Shown here piece by piece: positions 45,129 through 53,297 of a DNA stretch of 64,000 nucleotides. A program made the translations under genes and the position numbers. The notes beneath the pieces are model-generated. The model saw nothing but the letters and a program-made list of their open reading frames with translations. It was not told where the DNA came from and did not search any database. Within the stretch, counting starts at the first letter, position 1. Each line of letters opens with the position of its first letter. The stretch is from an uncultured Latescibacterota bacterium. Lineage in GTDB: Bacteria > Latescibacterota > UBA2968. The stretch is taken from NCBI GenBank assembly GCA_951812755.1, contig OX638329.1:4844522-4908521 (forward strand), in the 5' to 3' direction.

Positions 45129-46534
45129 CAGCCCTGCGCTCCTATTTTCACCGCATCGCGCACAATACGCACTTCGTCATCTCTTATCGTGCGCAAATCC
45201 AGAAATAAATGGTCATCGCGTACATAGCAAATAACGGGCGGGTCATGGCGGCGCAACGCAGTGGAAAGGGACAAAATATCGCCACCGGAAATTGCTACCG
45301 CAACGCTCGGAATATTTTCCAAAGGCAACGCGCCACTGCCGGTTTGTGCATGGGAATCCACCAATTCGCATGAAAAACCCTCGAGTTCACCAATCGCCTG
45401 CAACAATCGTCGTCCGCGCTGTTCAAGTGTCGTCACAGGCTCTGTCAACATGCGGAGTGTAGGATGTTCGCGCGTTAATACCTCTGGATTCAGGAACAAC
45501 TTCAACGTCGCCTCCAACGCGGCATACGTCAGCTTCCCACAACGCAACGCGCGCATCAAGGGATTTTTGCGAATTTGTTCCACAACATTTTGTTTGCCCA
45601 CAATAATCCCACACTGCGGCCCGCCGAGAACCTTGTCACCGCTAAACATCACCACATCTGCCCCGGCAGAAATACTATCGGATACCAGCGGCTCATAAGG
45701 CAATCCATAATCCCGCAAATTGACCAGCACACCACCGCCCAAATCGTGTGCCACAGACACGCCGCGTCGTCGTCCCAATGCTACCATATCTTCGAGTGCA
45801 ACTTCGGAGGTAAATCCCATCACCTTGTAATTGCTCGGATGCACCGCCAGCATCACTCCCGTATTCTCCGCCAAAGCGGCTTCGTAATCGCTCAAATGAG
45901 TGCGATTGGTCGTACCCACCTCAACCAGTTGCGCCCCACTGCGCGCCATAATATCGGGAATGCGGAAAGACCCCCCAATTTCGACCAGTTGTCCGCGCGA
46001 CACAATCGCCTCTTTGCCACCAGCCAGGGTATTTAACGCCAACAAAACAGCCGCTGCATTGTTATTTGCAATCGCAGCGGCTTCGGCACCGGTCAACTCA
46101 CACAGCAATTTTTCCACAAGTGTCGTACGCGACCCGCGCTGTCCAGTATCCAGATCCAATTCCAGATTGCTATACGAACCAGCAATATCGGCAATATGTT
46201 TCACCGCAACATCGGGCAATGGCGCGCGTCCCAAATTGGTGTGCAGGATAACCCCAGTCGCGTTCACAACACGCCTGAGATTTGGCGCGAGCGAATCTGC
46301 CAATTGGCTCTGTACATCGGCAACAATCCATTCGGTCAACGCCTCACGCGACGCCCCCACCGCTTCGCCATCGCGCATCATCCCTCGCACGCGATCTATC
46401 GCCTGCCGAATCATATCAGTCAAAACAGACGTCCCGCAGCGCTTTGACAGCGTCTGTATCGCACGCTCATTGAGCACCCGATCCACACCGGGAATAATTG
46501 AATAATCTATGTTTTTTTTAAAATCACGGCTCAT
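45128..46534 (-). CDS. selA: L-seryl-tRNA(Sec) selenium transferase SelA
   Basis: A 468-residue PLP enzyme converting seryl-tRNA(Sec) to selenocysteinyl-tRNA(Sec) with selenophosphate. Family motifs: RRVVNATGVILHTNLGRAPL in the N-terminal region, the Schiff-base lysine in MFSGDKVLGGPQCGIIVG near residue 295, and LMRALRCGKLTYAALEATL. It is complete from the ATG at 46534. Its stop overlaps the start of selB by one base (TGATG), so the two are translated together. The ribosome-binding site is weak. The hicB-hicA pair lies upstream on the same strand, separated by only six bases from selA. Confidence 0.95.
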   Translation of the reverse strand: MSRDFKKNIDYSIIPGVDRVLNERAIQTLSKRCGTSVLTDMIRQAIDRVRGMMRDGEAVGASREALTEWIVADVQSQLADSLAPNLRRVVNATGVILHTNLGRAPLPDVAVKHIADIAGSYSNLELDLDTGQRGSRTTLVEKLLCELTGAEAAAIANNNAAAVLLALNTLAGGKEAIVSRGQLVEIGGSFRIPDIMARSGAQLVEVGTTNRTHLSDYEAALAENTGVMLAVHPSNYKVMGFTSEVALEDMVALGRRRGVSVAHDLGGGVLVNLRDYGLPYEPLVSDSISAGADVVMFSGDKVLGGPQCGIIVGKQNVVEQIRKNPLMRALRCGKLTYAALEATLKLFLNPEVLTREHPTLRMLTEPVTTLEQRGRRLLQAIGELEGFSCELVDSHAQTGSGALPLENIPSVAVAISGGDILSLSTALRRHDPPVICYVRDDHLFLDLRTIRDDEVRIVRDAVKIGAQG

Positions 46535-46540
46535 TGGATT

Positions 46541-46753
46541 TTACGCATTTCGAAAATCTTGCCAATCAATCCCCAACCGTCGCACAGCAGTCCGAATAGT
46601 TCCCAATTTCAGATCCTGTCCTCCCCAATCTGGGATAACAGTAGCACCGTGGGAATAGGGATTAAACCATTTCCGGTGTGATCCACCGCCTCTTCGCTTT
46701 CGTTCTTGACAGCCGAGTATCGTTAGTTTCCGAACAACTTCGCGATATTTCAT
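46541..46753 (-). CDS. hicA: HicA-type mRNA interferase toxin
   Basis: A 70-residue toxin with the HicA fold: MKYREVVRKLTILGCQER, then GGGSHRKWFNPYSHGATVIP, whose His (in GSHR) is the catalytic residue in the family. It is followed by a YcfA-like tail. Its start overlaps the stop of hicB by four bases (46750-46753), so the antitoxin gene is upstream in transcription, the less common but known order. It cleaves mRNA when free of HicB. Its end lies six bases before selA. Confidence 0.85.
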   Translation of the reverse strand: MKYREVVRKLTILGCQERKRRGGGSHRKWFNPYSHGATVIPDWGGQDLKLGTIRTAVRRLGIDWQDFRNA

Positions 46754-46995
46754 GGGGCTGATATCACAGTTTCACACCATACGGGACTATTTGCATCGGG
46801 AATACGGGTGTTTTGTGGCAATGCGCGTCCTATATCTTCATACAATTCAATAACCGCAGCAAGCGCGTCTTTGGCATTTTCCAATGCATGGTACATAGAA
46901 TCCCCTTCAGTGACCAACTCTGGCAACAAGGGCGATGTTACAGTATAACCCCCTTCGGGTTGCGGTGTCAGAACAAGTGGTACTTTATAGTCCAT
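46750..46995 (-). CDS. hicB: HicB-type antitoxin
   Basis: An 81-residue antitoxin with the HicB N-terminal fold: YKVPLVLTPQPEGGYTVTSP, then LPELVTEGDSMYHALENAKDA. The ATG at 46995 has TGGAGGC seven bases upstream; a TTG three bases earlier in the frame is less likely. The C-terminal part is short and no clear DNA-binding domain is visible. It is coupled to hicA by a four-base overlap. Confidence 0.85.
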   Translation of the reverse strand: MDYKVPLVLTPQPEGGYTVTSPLLPELVTEGDSMYHALENAKDALAAVIELYEDIGRALPQNTRIPDANSPVWCETVISAP

Positions 46996-47046
46996 CAAAA
47001 TGCCTCCAAAAAAAGGTGAGACGACCAGCCGCCAGCCCCCGTCTTC

Positions 47047-48663
47047 TCACGGCACAATTTTAAACGCGATCTCCTTCTTCACATCGCGATCTGCCAGCAA
47101 ATCCGTCACCTTGACGCGGACTTCTTGACCGCCCGGCTCGGCGTCTTTCAAATCCAATTCGACATACGCCATGTCCTCCGCAGTATCACCCGATTGCTCA
47201 TAAGAAATCACCACTTCCCGGCGCTTCTCTTGCAAACGCAACATGCGACCCAATCCGCGCAACGCGCGAATCGGCGCCATCCCTTTTTCCTGAGCGCGAA
47301 AAGAATAATCCACGCGATATTTAGTCCGTCCAAATTCATCGCGTTTCAAATTGTACACCTCAAAATAGACAAACGCATTTTGATCCGGACGAAATGCCTT
47401 TGAAGCCATCGGAATAATTTTTAATCCGCGTTTTTGAAACGGACCTGGCTCGTCACTCTGCCCAACATAAAATGCGAGGGCAATATCGCTCACCAAAAGA
47501 TAATCGCGCTGCGAAAAATCTGATACGGCCAATGATTGTTGATACACCTGCGATTTCCCCGACACTACATCGCGGATCTGAAAAGAGAGATAGTGCAGCC
47601 CCGCTTCAACCTCAAACGCGAGCACGCCCGGGATAAACGCCCCATCCAACACTTGCTGGTCTGATGGTGCCTGAAATGTCAATTGATCCTGCACGCGATA
47701 GACCTCTGACCACAGGCTATCAAACATCGCAAGACCGCGGTCCAGCATCACCTGATCGGTTTTGTCATCAACGGGCAATCGCGCCATTTCCGTGGCCGGC
47801 AACCCATAGTAGATTTCCAGCCGCGTCGTGCCATCCTCGCCGCGAAATCCAGCGGGGAAATAATAAAAATCAACGGGAAGATTGGCAATATCTGCATCGT
47901 AAACAGAGGGTTGGTGCGCTGCCACTTGCCGCAAAACCATCTCACTTTGATACGCCATTAAATCCGTTGTCAAAGACAGACTCAAGCCCTCGGGCATCGG
48001 TGCAAAGTCATACCTGTTCCCCTTGCCGCGGCGCACAAAATCAAACTCTGTCCCGCCCTCCAAATCCGCATACACCCAGTATTCCCACCACGACATCGAC
48101 GGTATGGGGAAAATGGGTTGCCCGGGCCTGATCCTCAGGGCAATGCGTCTGCGATTCACATAATTTTGTCGCGCATCCTGTATCTCCCGATCCATCTCAT
48201 TTTGAATATCGCCTGACTTACTCGTGTGATCGGGTTTGCCAAACCGCACATAAACCTCGCCTCGATCATCCCATGGGAACTCTCCCTGACCGTAATATCG
48301 GCGCGCATACGCCACGCGCCGATAATGCTCAATGAGCCGCTCATTTGCCTTTGTCAACGGCGAGGGATCTAAACGCAACCAGAAGCGATTGATCAACTCG
48401 GCGCGTTTTTCCGTATCCGCATCCCGGTAAATTTCCAGATCTTCGGGAAATGCCACTTGCGCCAAATCGCGATAGAGCGCCCGCTCTTCTTCTGACAATT
48501 CTTCGATATATTCTTCAAACAGCGCCTGAGCCTTCGCATAGTCCCGGACGGACTGCGCCTGAACCGCCTGTACCAACAGCGGACTGTCAAAATCGCTATT
48601 CTGCGCCCACAGCGCTGTGCTCAACGCACACACCATCAGAAAACCCGTCAATATCGCATGCAT
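47047..48663 (-). CDS. GWxTD-domain secreted protein
   Basis: A 538-residue exported protein and paralogue of the C-terminal part of the 9951 gene. I start at the ATG at 48663, which gives a signal peptide (MHAILTGFLMVCALSTALWA) and has AAGGTGG upstream. The GWxTD region has FWLRLDPSPLTKANERLIEH, FPWDDRGEVYVRFGKPDH and MSWWEYWVYADLEGG, each matching the first copy; the strand VFIYFEIYNLKR in the first copy is matched by AFVYFEVYNLKRDEFGRTKY here. It lacks the TPR block of the first copy apart from a short helical start. Function unknown for the family. Confidence 0.88.
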   Translation of the reverse strand: MHAILTGFLMVCALSTALWAQNSDFDSPLLVQAVQAQSVRDYAKAQALFEEYIEELSEEERALYRDLAQVAFPEDLEIYRDADTEKRAELINRFWLRLDPSPLTKANERLIEHYRRVAYARRYYGQGEFPWDDRGEVYVRFGKPDHTSKSGDIQNEMDREIQDARQNYVNRRRIALRIRPGQPIFPIPSMSWWEYWVYADLEGGTEFDFVRRGKGNRYDFAPMPEGLSLSLTTDLMAYQSEMVLRQVAAHQPSVYDADIANLPVDFYYFPAGFRGEDGTTRLEIYYGLPATEMARLPVDDKTDQVMLDRGLAMFDSLWSEVYRVQDQLTFQAPSDQQVLDGAFIPGVLAFEVEAGLHYLSFQIRDVVSGKSQVYQQSLAVSDFSQRDYLLVSDIALAFYVGQSDEPGPFQKRGLKIIPMASKAFRPDQNAFVYFEVYNLKRDEFGRTKYRVDYSFRAQEKGMAPIRALRGLGRMLRLQEKRREVVISYEQSGDTAEDMAYVELDLKDAEPGGQEVRVKVTDLLADRDVKKEIAFKIVP

Positions 48664-48751
48664 AACAACCACCTTGTGAAATGTAGATATACCGTATAAA
48701 ATAAATCTACCCGATAATCCCCCGACTCGCAAAGAAAAATTCCGTCATTTA

Positions 48752-48780
48752 TTGACAAGCGACACGCCTGCATGTATCTT
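48752..48780 (+). promoter_or_regulatory. Sigma-70 promoter for fbaB
   Basis: TTGACA (48752-48757) and TATCTT (48775-48780) with a 17-base spacer, between the divergent GWxTD gene and the aldolase start at 48864. Confidence 0.7.
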
Positions 48781-48863
48781 TTTCACCTATTTTTAGAAAA
48801 ATCAACGCGCTTTCGCAAAACTTTTGCAATCCGCCCAATTTAATTTCTCAGAAGGAGTTTTCC

Positions 48864-49949
48864 ATGGCAGTTGATATGGCAGTTGCTGTTCAAAATGGCA
48901 TTGGCAAAATCGCAGACTACCTTGGCGATGACGCCGATGATTTACTCACATATGAAGCACTGATCGACAAAAACTTGCTCTCACTGCCCGGTCCCGACTT
49001 TATCGACCGGGTCTTTGCAGATTCCGATCGCGCCATTCCCGTACTCAACAACCTGCAACGCCTCTACGGTTCAGGGCGGCTCTCAGGCACCGGGTACATT
49101 TCCATTCTCCCCATTGATCAGGGCATCGAACACTCCGGCGGCGCGTCCTTTGCCCCCAACCCCATCTACTTTGATCCCGAAAACATCGTCAAACTCGCCA
49201 TTGAAGGGGGCTGTAATGCCGTGGCAACCACGCTGGGCGTACTCGGAATGGTCGCCCGCAAATACGCTCACAAAATCCCCTTTATCCTCAAATTTAACCA
49301 CAATCAACTACTCACATATCCTTCTCAATACGATCAAGTCGTATTTGGACAAGTCGAACAAGCCTGGGAAATGGGATGTACAGGTGTAGGTGCCACGATT
49401 TATTTTGGCTCGCCCGAATCCAACCGACAAATCGTCGAAATCAGCGAAGCCTTTGCCCGCGCACACGAACTGGGGCTATTTACCGTACTCTGGTGCTATT
49501 TGCGCAACTCGGCCTTTGCGACCGATGACATCGACTACCACGAAGCCGCGGACCTCACGGGACAGGCCAACCACCTCGGCGTCACTATTGGTGCAGACAT
49601 CATCAAACAAAAATTGCCGACGAACAACAACGGTTACACAGCCCTGAATTTTGGACGCACCCACGACAAAGTCTATACCGAACTCTCGTCTGATCACCCC
49701 ATTGACCTGTGTCGCTATCAGGTCGTCAATTGTTACATGGGCAAAGCCGGACTGATCAATTCCGGAGGCGCATCTTCAGGTGCCAGCGATTACGCCGAAG
49801 CCGTGCGAACCGCTGTAATCAACAAACGCGCCGGAGGCACTGGCCTCATCTCTGGGCGCAAGGCATTTCAACGCCCCATGCATGAAGGCATCCAACTCCT
49901 CAACAATATTCAAGACGTCTATCTCTGCTCCGATGTGACCATCGCCTGA
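48864..49949 (+). CDS. fbaB: Fructose-bisphosphate aldolase, class I (DhnA type)
   Basis: A 361-residue aldolase cleaving fructose 1,6-bisphosphate in glycolysis or the reverse in gluconeogenesis. It is very similar to E. coli FbaB by recollection: [28 protein letters not shown], the Schiff-base Lys in [10 protein letters not shown] near residue 247, and the C-terminal [20 protein letters not shown]. The first ten residues before [11 protein letters not shown] are extra compared with E. coli. AGAAGGAG lies nine bases before the ATG and a terminator follows. This is a class I enzyme of the DhnA group, common in bacteria outside the class II majority. Confidence 0.95.
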   Translation: MAVDMAVAVQNGIGKIADYLGDDADDLLTYEALIDKNLLSLPGPDFIDRVFADSDRAIPVLNNLQRLYGSGRLSGTGYISILPIDQGIEHSGGASFAPNPIYFDPENIVKLAIEGGCNAVATTLGVLGMVARKYAHKIPFILKFNHNQLLTYPSQYDQVVFGQVEQAWEMGCTGVGATIYFGSPESNRQIVEISEAFARAHELGLFTVLWCYLRNSAFATDDIDYHEAADLTGQANHLGVTIGADIIKQKLPTNNNGYTALNFGRTHDKVYTELSSDHPIDLCRYQVVNCYMGKAGLINSGGASSGASDYAEAVRTAVINKRAGGTGLISGRKAFQRPMHEGIQLLNNIQDVYLCSDVTIA

Positions 49950-49964
49950 TTCACACACAAAAAA

Positions 49965-50007
49965 GCGGAGCTTTCGATCTATCGAAGGCTCCGTCTTTTG
50001 TTTTTTT
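49965..50007 (+). terminator. Rho-independent terminator
   Basis: CGGAGC with GCTCCG and an inner TTCGAT with ATCGAA form a long stem with a two-base loop, followed by TCTTTTG and a run of T residues. It ends fbaB. Confidence 0.88.
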
Positions 50008-50039
50008 AAGGTGGATGGGAGAGGGCTGATCGCTAATAT

Positions 50040-50474
50040 TCAGACCAACTTTTTACCGTCAAAAATCATTTTGTCCTTTTCGTAAATCGCGCCCGTTTCT
50101 TCATCCAACTCGTACTTCATCAACTGCCCCATAGACATGTGGTTGAACACCTCTTTGGGATCGCCGTATTTTTCCAGCAATTTTTCAATTGGGCCTTCAA
50201 ACTCATAGGTTCGGCGTTTGGGCCGTTCGCGTGCTCTGCGCTCGGTCTCTTCCTTGCTCAAAATTGGCAATCGCTCGGCAGCGGGACCTAATCGACTCGC
50301 GTATTCCTGCCGCCTGCGGTACTGGTCGTGTCGCTTTTCAACCTCGTCTTTGGCCTCTTCCCGCTCCTTGGCGCTGAGCAGATCTCCTGCCCGTTCTGAC
50401 CACTTTTCCTGTTCGCGCTCGCGCACATCATCACGGCCCACTTTTCGCATAATATCTCGCAGAGAATCACTCAT
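50040..50474 (-). CDS. Hypothetical charged 144-residue protein
   Basis: A soluble, highly charged protein with many Glu, Lys and Arg residues and no recognised family. The N-terminal two thirds looks helical (SLRDIMRKVGRDDVREREQE and EAKDEVEKRHDQYRRRQEY), and the last third is less charged and may fold (YEFEGPIEKLLEKYGDP and GQLMKYELDEETGAIYEKDK). GGAGGG lies eight bases before the ATG, so it is probably expressed. It is convergent with fbaB and divergent from mazG. Function unknown. Confidence 0.7.
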   Translation of the reverse strand: MSDSLRDIMRKVGRDDVREREQEKWSERAGDLLSAKEREEAKDEVEKRHDQYRRRQEYASRLGPAAERLPILSKEETERRARERPKRRTYEFEGPIEKLLEKYGDPKEVFNHMSMGQLMKYELDEETGAIYEKDKMIFDGKKLV

Positions 50475-50582
50475 CTTTCAAACCCTCCAAAGCCAGATAA
50501 ATTTAAGACTATCAAGTGACCAAAAAATAACGCGCCTCATCCCATTTGTCAAAGGTAATTCTCGCTTTTAAAAATATCGGGG

Positions 50583-50611
50583 TTGACGCTGGCCGTCTTT
50601 GCAACCATATT
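50583..50611 (+). promoter_or_regulatory. Sigma-70 promoter for mazG
   Basis: TTGACG (50583-50588) and CATATT (50606-50611) with a 17-base spacer, upstream of the mazG start at 50644. Confidence 0.55.
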
Positions 50612-50643
50612 GCAGTCATACAACACCATGCGAAAGGAAATAT

Positions 50644-51429
50644 ATGTCCAATTTGGAACGACTTATCAACATCATGGCGCGCTTGAGAGGACCTGCGGGC
50701 TGCCCGTGGGACAAAGAGCAAACGCACCAAAGTCTGAAACCCTACCTCATTGAAGAAACCTATGAAGTCCTCGAGGCGATTGACCGCAATGACGATAGCG
50801 AAATCAAAGAAGAACTGGGTGACCTCTTATTGCAAGTCGTCTTTCACACGCAAATTGCCAGTGAAGAAAATCGATTTACCATAGACGATGTGGCTGAAAC
50901 CATTACTGACAAACTCATCCGCCGCCATCCGCATGTTTTTGGCGACACACAAGCCGATACACCCGACGAAGTAATAAAAAATTGGGAAGCCATCAAAGCC
51001 GAAGAAAAACCCGACAAAAAAGCCTCTCTGCTCGACGGCGTACCGCAACATCTGCCGTCATTATTGAAAGCCCGCAGACTTCAGGAAAAAGCCGCACGGG
51101 TGGGGTTTGAATGGGAACACATTGCGGATGTGGCTCAAAAAGTGCGGGAAGAAACAGAAGAATTGATACACGCACGAGAATCCGGCGCAATAGAAAAGAT
51201 CCAGGAAGAATTTGGAGACTTGCTATTTGCCCTGGTCAATCTCGCTCGATTTCTCCAAATATGCCCTGAAGAAGCCCTCATACAAACCAACAGAAAATTC
51301 CAATCGCGCTTCCGGTACATCGAAACCGAACTGTGCAAAAAGGGCAAAACACCCCATGAATCTACGCTTGAGGAAATGGACGCGCTGTGGGAAGCCGCAA
51401 AAAAAGAGACTCAACCCCAAAAATCGTAG
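50644..51429 (+). CDS. mazG: Nucleoside triphosphate pyrophosphohydrolase MazG
   Basis: A 261-residue pyrophosphohydrolase that removes abnormal or excess NTPs. It has both MazG repeats: CPWDKEQTHQSLKPYLIEET near residue 20 followed by EELGDLLLQVVFH with the metal-binding EELGD motif, and a second, VGFEWEHIADVAQKVREETEEL with EEFGDLLFALVNLARF. The ATG at 50644 has AAAGGAAA upstream; the extra residues of the longer frame are not supported. Its 3' end overlaps the convergent gene at 51411 by 19 bases. The call is firm. Confidence 0.95.
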   Translation: MSNLERLINIMARLRGPAGCPWDKEQTHQSLKPYLIEETYEVLEAIDRNDDSEIKEELGDLLLQVVFHTQIASEENRFTIDDVAETITDKLIRRHPHVFGDTQADTPDEVIKNWEAIKAEEKPDKKASLLDGVPQHLPSLLKARRLQEKAARVGFEWEHIADVAQKVREETEELIHARESGAIEKIQEEFGDLLFALVNLARFLQICPEEALIQTNRKFQSRFRYIETELCKKGKTPHESTLEEMDALWEAAKKETQPQKS

Positions 51430-51923
51430 TGTGCAGACAATTCCAAAACGGGAATAGGGGCAGATTCCCAATCGTCAATCCAACAAATAATGCTATCACA
51501 GGCCATGTAATCGAGATTTTCGCGCTCAAAATCACTGCTTCGCAACACAGCGTGCGCTCGAACCGGCAATTCATTACTCGACAGAATATAATTCGGAAAT
51601 GCCTCCTGAGATTTGAGCACCTCAAATCCCAATTTGTCGTAAACCCGAATAAACAACTCGCGGACATTGGTCGCATTTCGCACAGCGGGATACGTCAAAA
51701 GTGGTTCTCGATTAACAGGAGCCAGTTGTTTTCCAATGACGTCAAGCGTACTCTGGGGAATCGTAATCGTTTTCGCACTTTTGCGCTCCAACTCGGCTTC
51801 GATCCGCTTGAGAGCCAATTCGGCGACCTCTTTGGAATCGCTAATCGATTTGCGCACGCGCTTGCCATCTTCATCGTAGTACCCGATCCACCACTTCTTT
51901 CCCCGCTGATAAAGCCAGGCCAT
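51411..51923 (-). CDS. Protein with integrase-like arm DNA-binding N-terminus and unknown C-terminus
   Basis: A 170-residue protein. Residues 1-45 (MAWLYQRGKKWWIGYYDEDG and GKRVRKSISDSKEVAELAL) match the pattern of the N-terminal arm-type DNA-binding domain of tyrosine recombinases (short beta strands then a helix). The rest, about 120 residues ending in VLELSAHYDFWG, contains none of the catalytic R-HxxR-Y motifs, so it is not an integrase. GGGAG lies seven bases before the ATG. It may be a fragment fused to another domain, an accessory DNA-binding protein or an Xis-like regulator. It lies at the edge of the accessory region. Confidence 0.6.
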   Translation of the reverse strand: MAWLYQRGKKWWIGYYDEDGKRVRKSISDSKEVAELALKRIEAELERKSAKTITIPQSTLDVIGKQLAPVNREPLLTYPAVRNATNVRELFIRVYDKLGFEVLKSQEAFPNYILSSNELPVRAHAVLRSSDFERENLDYMACDSIICWIDDWESAPIPVLELSAHYDFWG

Positions 51924-52302
51924 AGTTGTGCTCCCGCCACAAAACGTCAGTGTGTCTTATAATAGCCACAAAAAACGAGAAAAACGATCTGCCACCAATA
52001 TTACACAATATATTGTATATTGCTTTCAAAATAAAGCACAATATATAGCGACATCTATCTGAAAAGGACAAAAAATGTGGCTATTAGCCACAAATTGTCC
52101 ATCAAATAATAATCTAAGCCACACTTTTATGCAACAAAAAGAATACACCCCAGCATCAAAAATACCGGAGTGTTCTTGTAAGCTTACACAGGACATAGTC
52201 ACACTTGTATGGAAACTCTCCTTGGAAGTGATATGTTCAAAGACGCTGTTATCGACATCGTATCGGATATTGTCCAGAAGCCTCAACTAAAGGAGAAAGA
52301 AA
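51924..52302. other. AT-rich intergenic region with hairpin
   Basis: No strong gene. A 71-codon plus-strand frame (52075-52290) has AAAAGGA upstream but no recognised family and odd composition, so it is not called. At 52066-52100 a compound hairpin is formed by outer arms GGACAA/TTGTCC and inner arms TGTGGCT/AGCCACA, which would cover that frame's Shine-Dalgarno and start. An ACAATATATTGT palindrome lies near 52007-52018. There is no template-repeat-like, Asn-codon-rich sequence here. Confidence 0.4.
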
Positions 52303-52572
52303 ATGGATCAAAATGAACAAGGAACGATAAAAGATATTGTCAAAGTGATCTATCACTCCAGAGGTGACTGGCGCACGCCGGGGGGCATTGCAAGGGATCT
52401 CAAAATATCTCCTGAAACGGTAATCCAAATCGTCAAAAACCATCCTGAATTTTTTATTTTAGCAAGCGACGAACGGGTGAAATTTGTTATCCGTTTCGGT
52501 GGTCTCGATGCCGTGTCACTCACCGATAGTGCGCGAATTTTATATCTTCAGGAGCTAACGCTGAGTGCATAG
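52303..52572 (+). CDS. Hypothetical protein with winged-helix-like pattern
   Basis: An 89-residue protein, no recognised family. DWRTPGGIARDLKISPETVI looks like a helix-turn-helix and is followed by IVKNHPEFFILASDERVKFVIRFG, which could be the wing strands. AAAGGAG lies nine bases before the ATG. Its 3' end overlaps the convergent reverse-transcriptase fragment by 18 bases. It may be a small regulator of neighbouring genes; this is a guess from shape only. Confidence 0.6.
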   Translation: MDQNEQGTIKDIVKVIYHSRGDWRTPGGIARDLKISPETVIQIVKNHPEFFILASDERVKFVIRFGGLDAVSLTDSARILYLQELTLSA

Positions 52573-53001
52573 CTCACGACGTATCCGGTAAGCATTGTTC
52601 TGCACTACAAAGAGTAGCGATGTCCCTTCCTCATGCGCGATCCACGCGCACACCCTCGCGACCACTTCCTCACGTGTAATATGACCCTGTCGCCAGCGGT
52701 CGCGCATACCCCGCAACCGATTGCGAAAGCGACGTACATTGGTTTCTGACAACCGCCGGTATCCGTCGGGTAAGAGCACAAAGCCCAAAAAAGTGGTCGG
52801 TGTTTTTGTCTCGACAATTTCCGTCTTTTCCGGATGCAGACACAGCCGACGACCCTGCAAAAAATGGGCAATGTGATCACGCCAGGTCACAAGTTGTTTG
52901 GGATCGCCGTGGAATAGCGCAAAATCATCGACATAGCGCACATAGCCTTTGGCTCGTAGTACTTCTTTGCAGAAGTGGTCCAGACCATCCACATCTGGAC
53001 C
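52555..53001 (-). pseudogene. Reverse transcriptase, C-terminal fragment (DGR-like)
   Basis: The frame begins directly after a stop codon, with GLDHFCKEVLRAKGYVRY, then the polymerase signature YVDD (domain 5) near residue 21, then FLQGRRLCLHPEKTEIVETK and TTFLGFVLL (domains 6 and 7), and a basic thumb region ending RIRRELCTQR. Everything N-terminal to the LDHF segment (domains 0 to 4, about 200 residues in a complete enzyme) is missing, and the join coincides with the end of an unrelated coding fragment. In DGR enzymes the segment just before YxDD and the spacing to LGF and a W-rich thumb look like this, so I call it DGR-type from pattern memory, not from a search; retron and group II enzymes were considered and fit less well. 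Inactive as it stands. Confidence 0.75.
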
Positions 53002-53064
53002 TTACCTGACTACTTCCACGATAATTATCACTTTCGATCCAGAACCAAAACGGGAGACCGCCAT
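53002..53064 (-). pseudogene. Orphan tail of a propeller protein
   Basis: A 20-codon open frame whose translation ends GSGSKVIIIVEVVR, matching the C-terminus GAGSKAHIIVERVR of the propeller protein at 53298-54449. It lies between the truncated WG-repeat gene and the reverse-transcriptase fragment and is a leftover of a rearranged copy. The ATG at 53064 is probably accidental. Confidence 0.55.
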
Positions 53065-53252
53065 TATTTCTCAAGAAATTCCTTATTGATATATCCCCAC
53101 TTACCATCTTTTTTCACACGCGCCAAACCGTCTGAAAAAGACTCTGCATCGTAAAATTGCGGCTTGATAACATATGCGACCTCGTCCTGTTCCGCATCGG
53201 TGCTTGAAAATAGCAGTGTTGAAAAAATCAGCATGTATAACATCTTATTCAT
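53064..53252 (-). CDS. Truncated WG-repeat (KWG) secreted protein
   Basis: A 62-residue frame with an N-terminal signal peptide (MNKMLYMLIFSTLLFSSTDA) and one WG repeat, FSDGLARVKKDGKWGYINKE, before it stops. Intact WG-repeat proteins have several such units, so this is probably the remaining 5' part of a longer gene cut by recombination; the propeller-tail fragment directly follows. It has a good ribosome-binding site (GGGAGG), so a short protein may still be made. Confidence 0.55.
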   Translation of the reverse strand: MNKMLYMLIFSTLLFSSTDAEQDEVAYVIKPQFYDAESFSDGLARVKKDGKWGYINKEFLEK

Positions 53253-53297
53253 AGCTACAAACCTCCCTTTCTTACAGGCTTAAAAACAGATACATCT

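Noticed and set aside
52075-52290. 71-codon frame with AAAAGGA upstream.
   Set aside because: Composition is unlike the coding genes nearby and there is no recognised domain; kept as a note in the intergenic entry.
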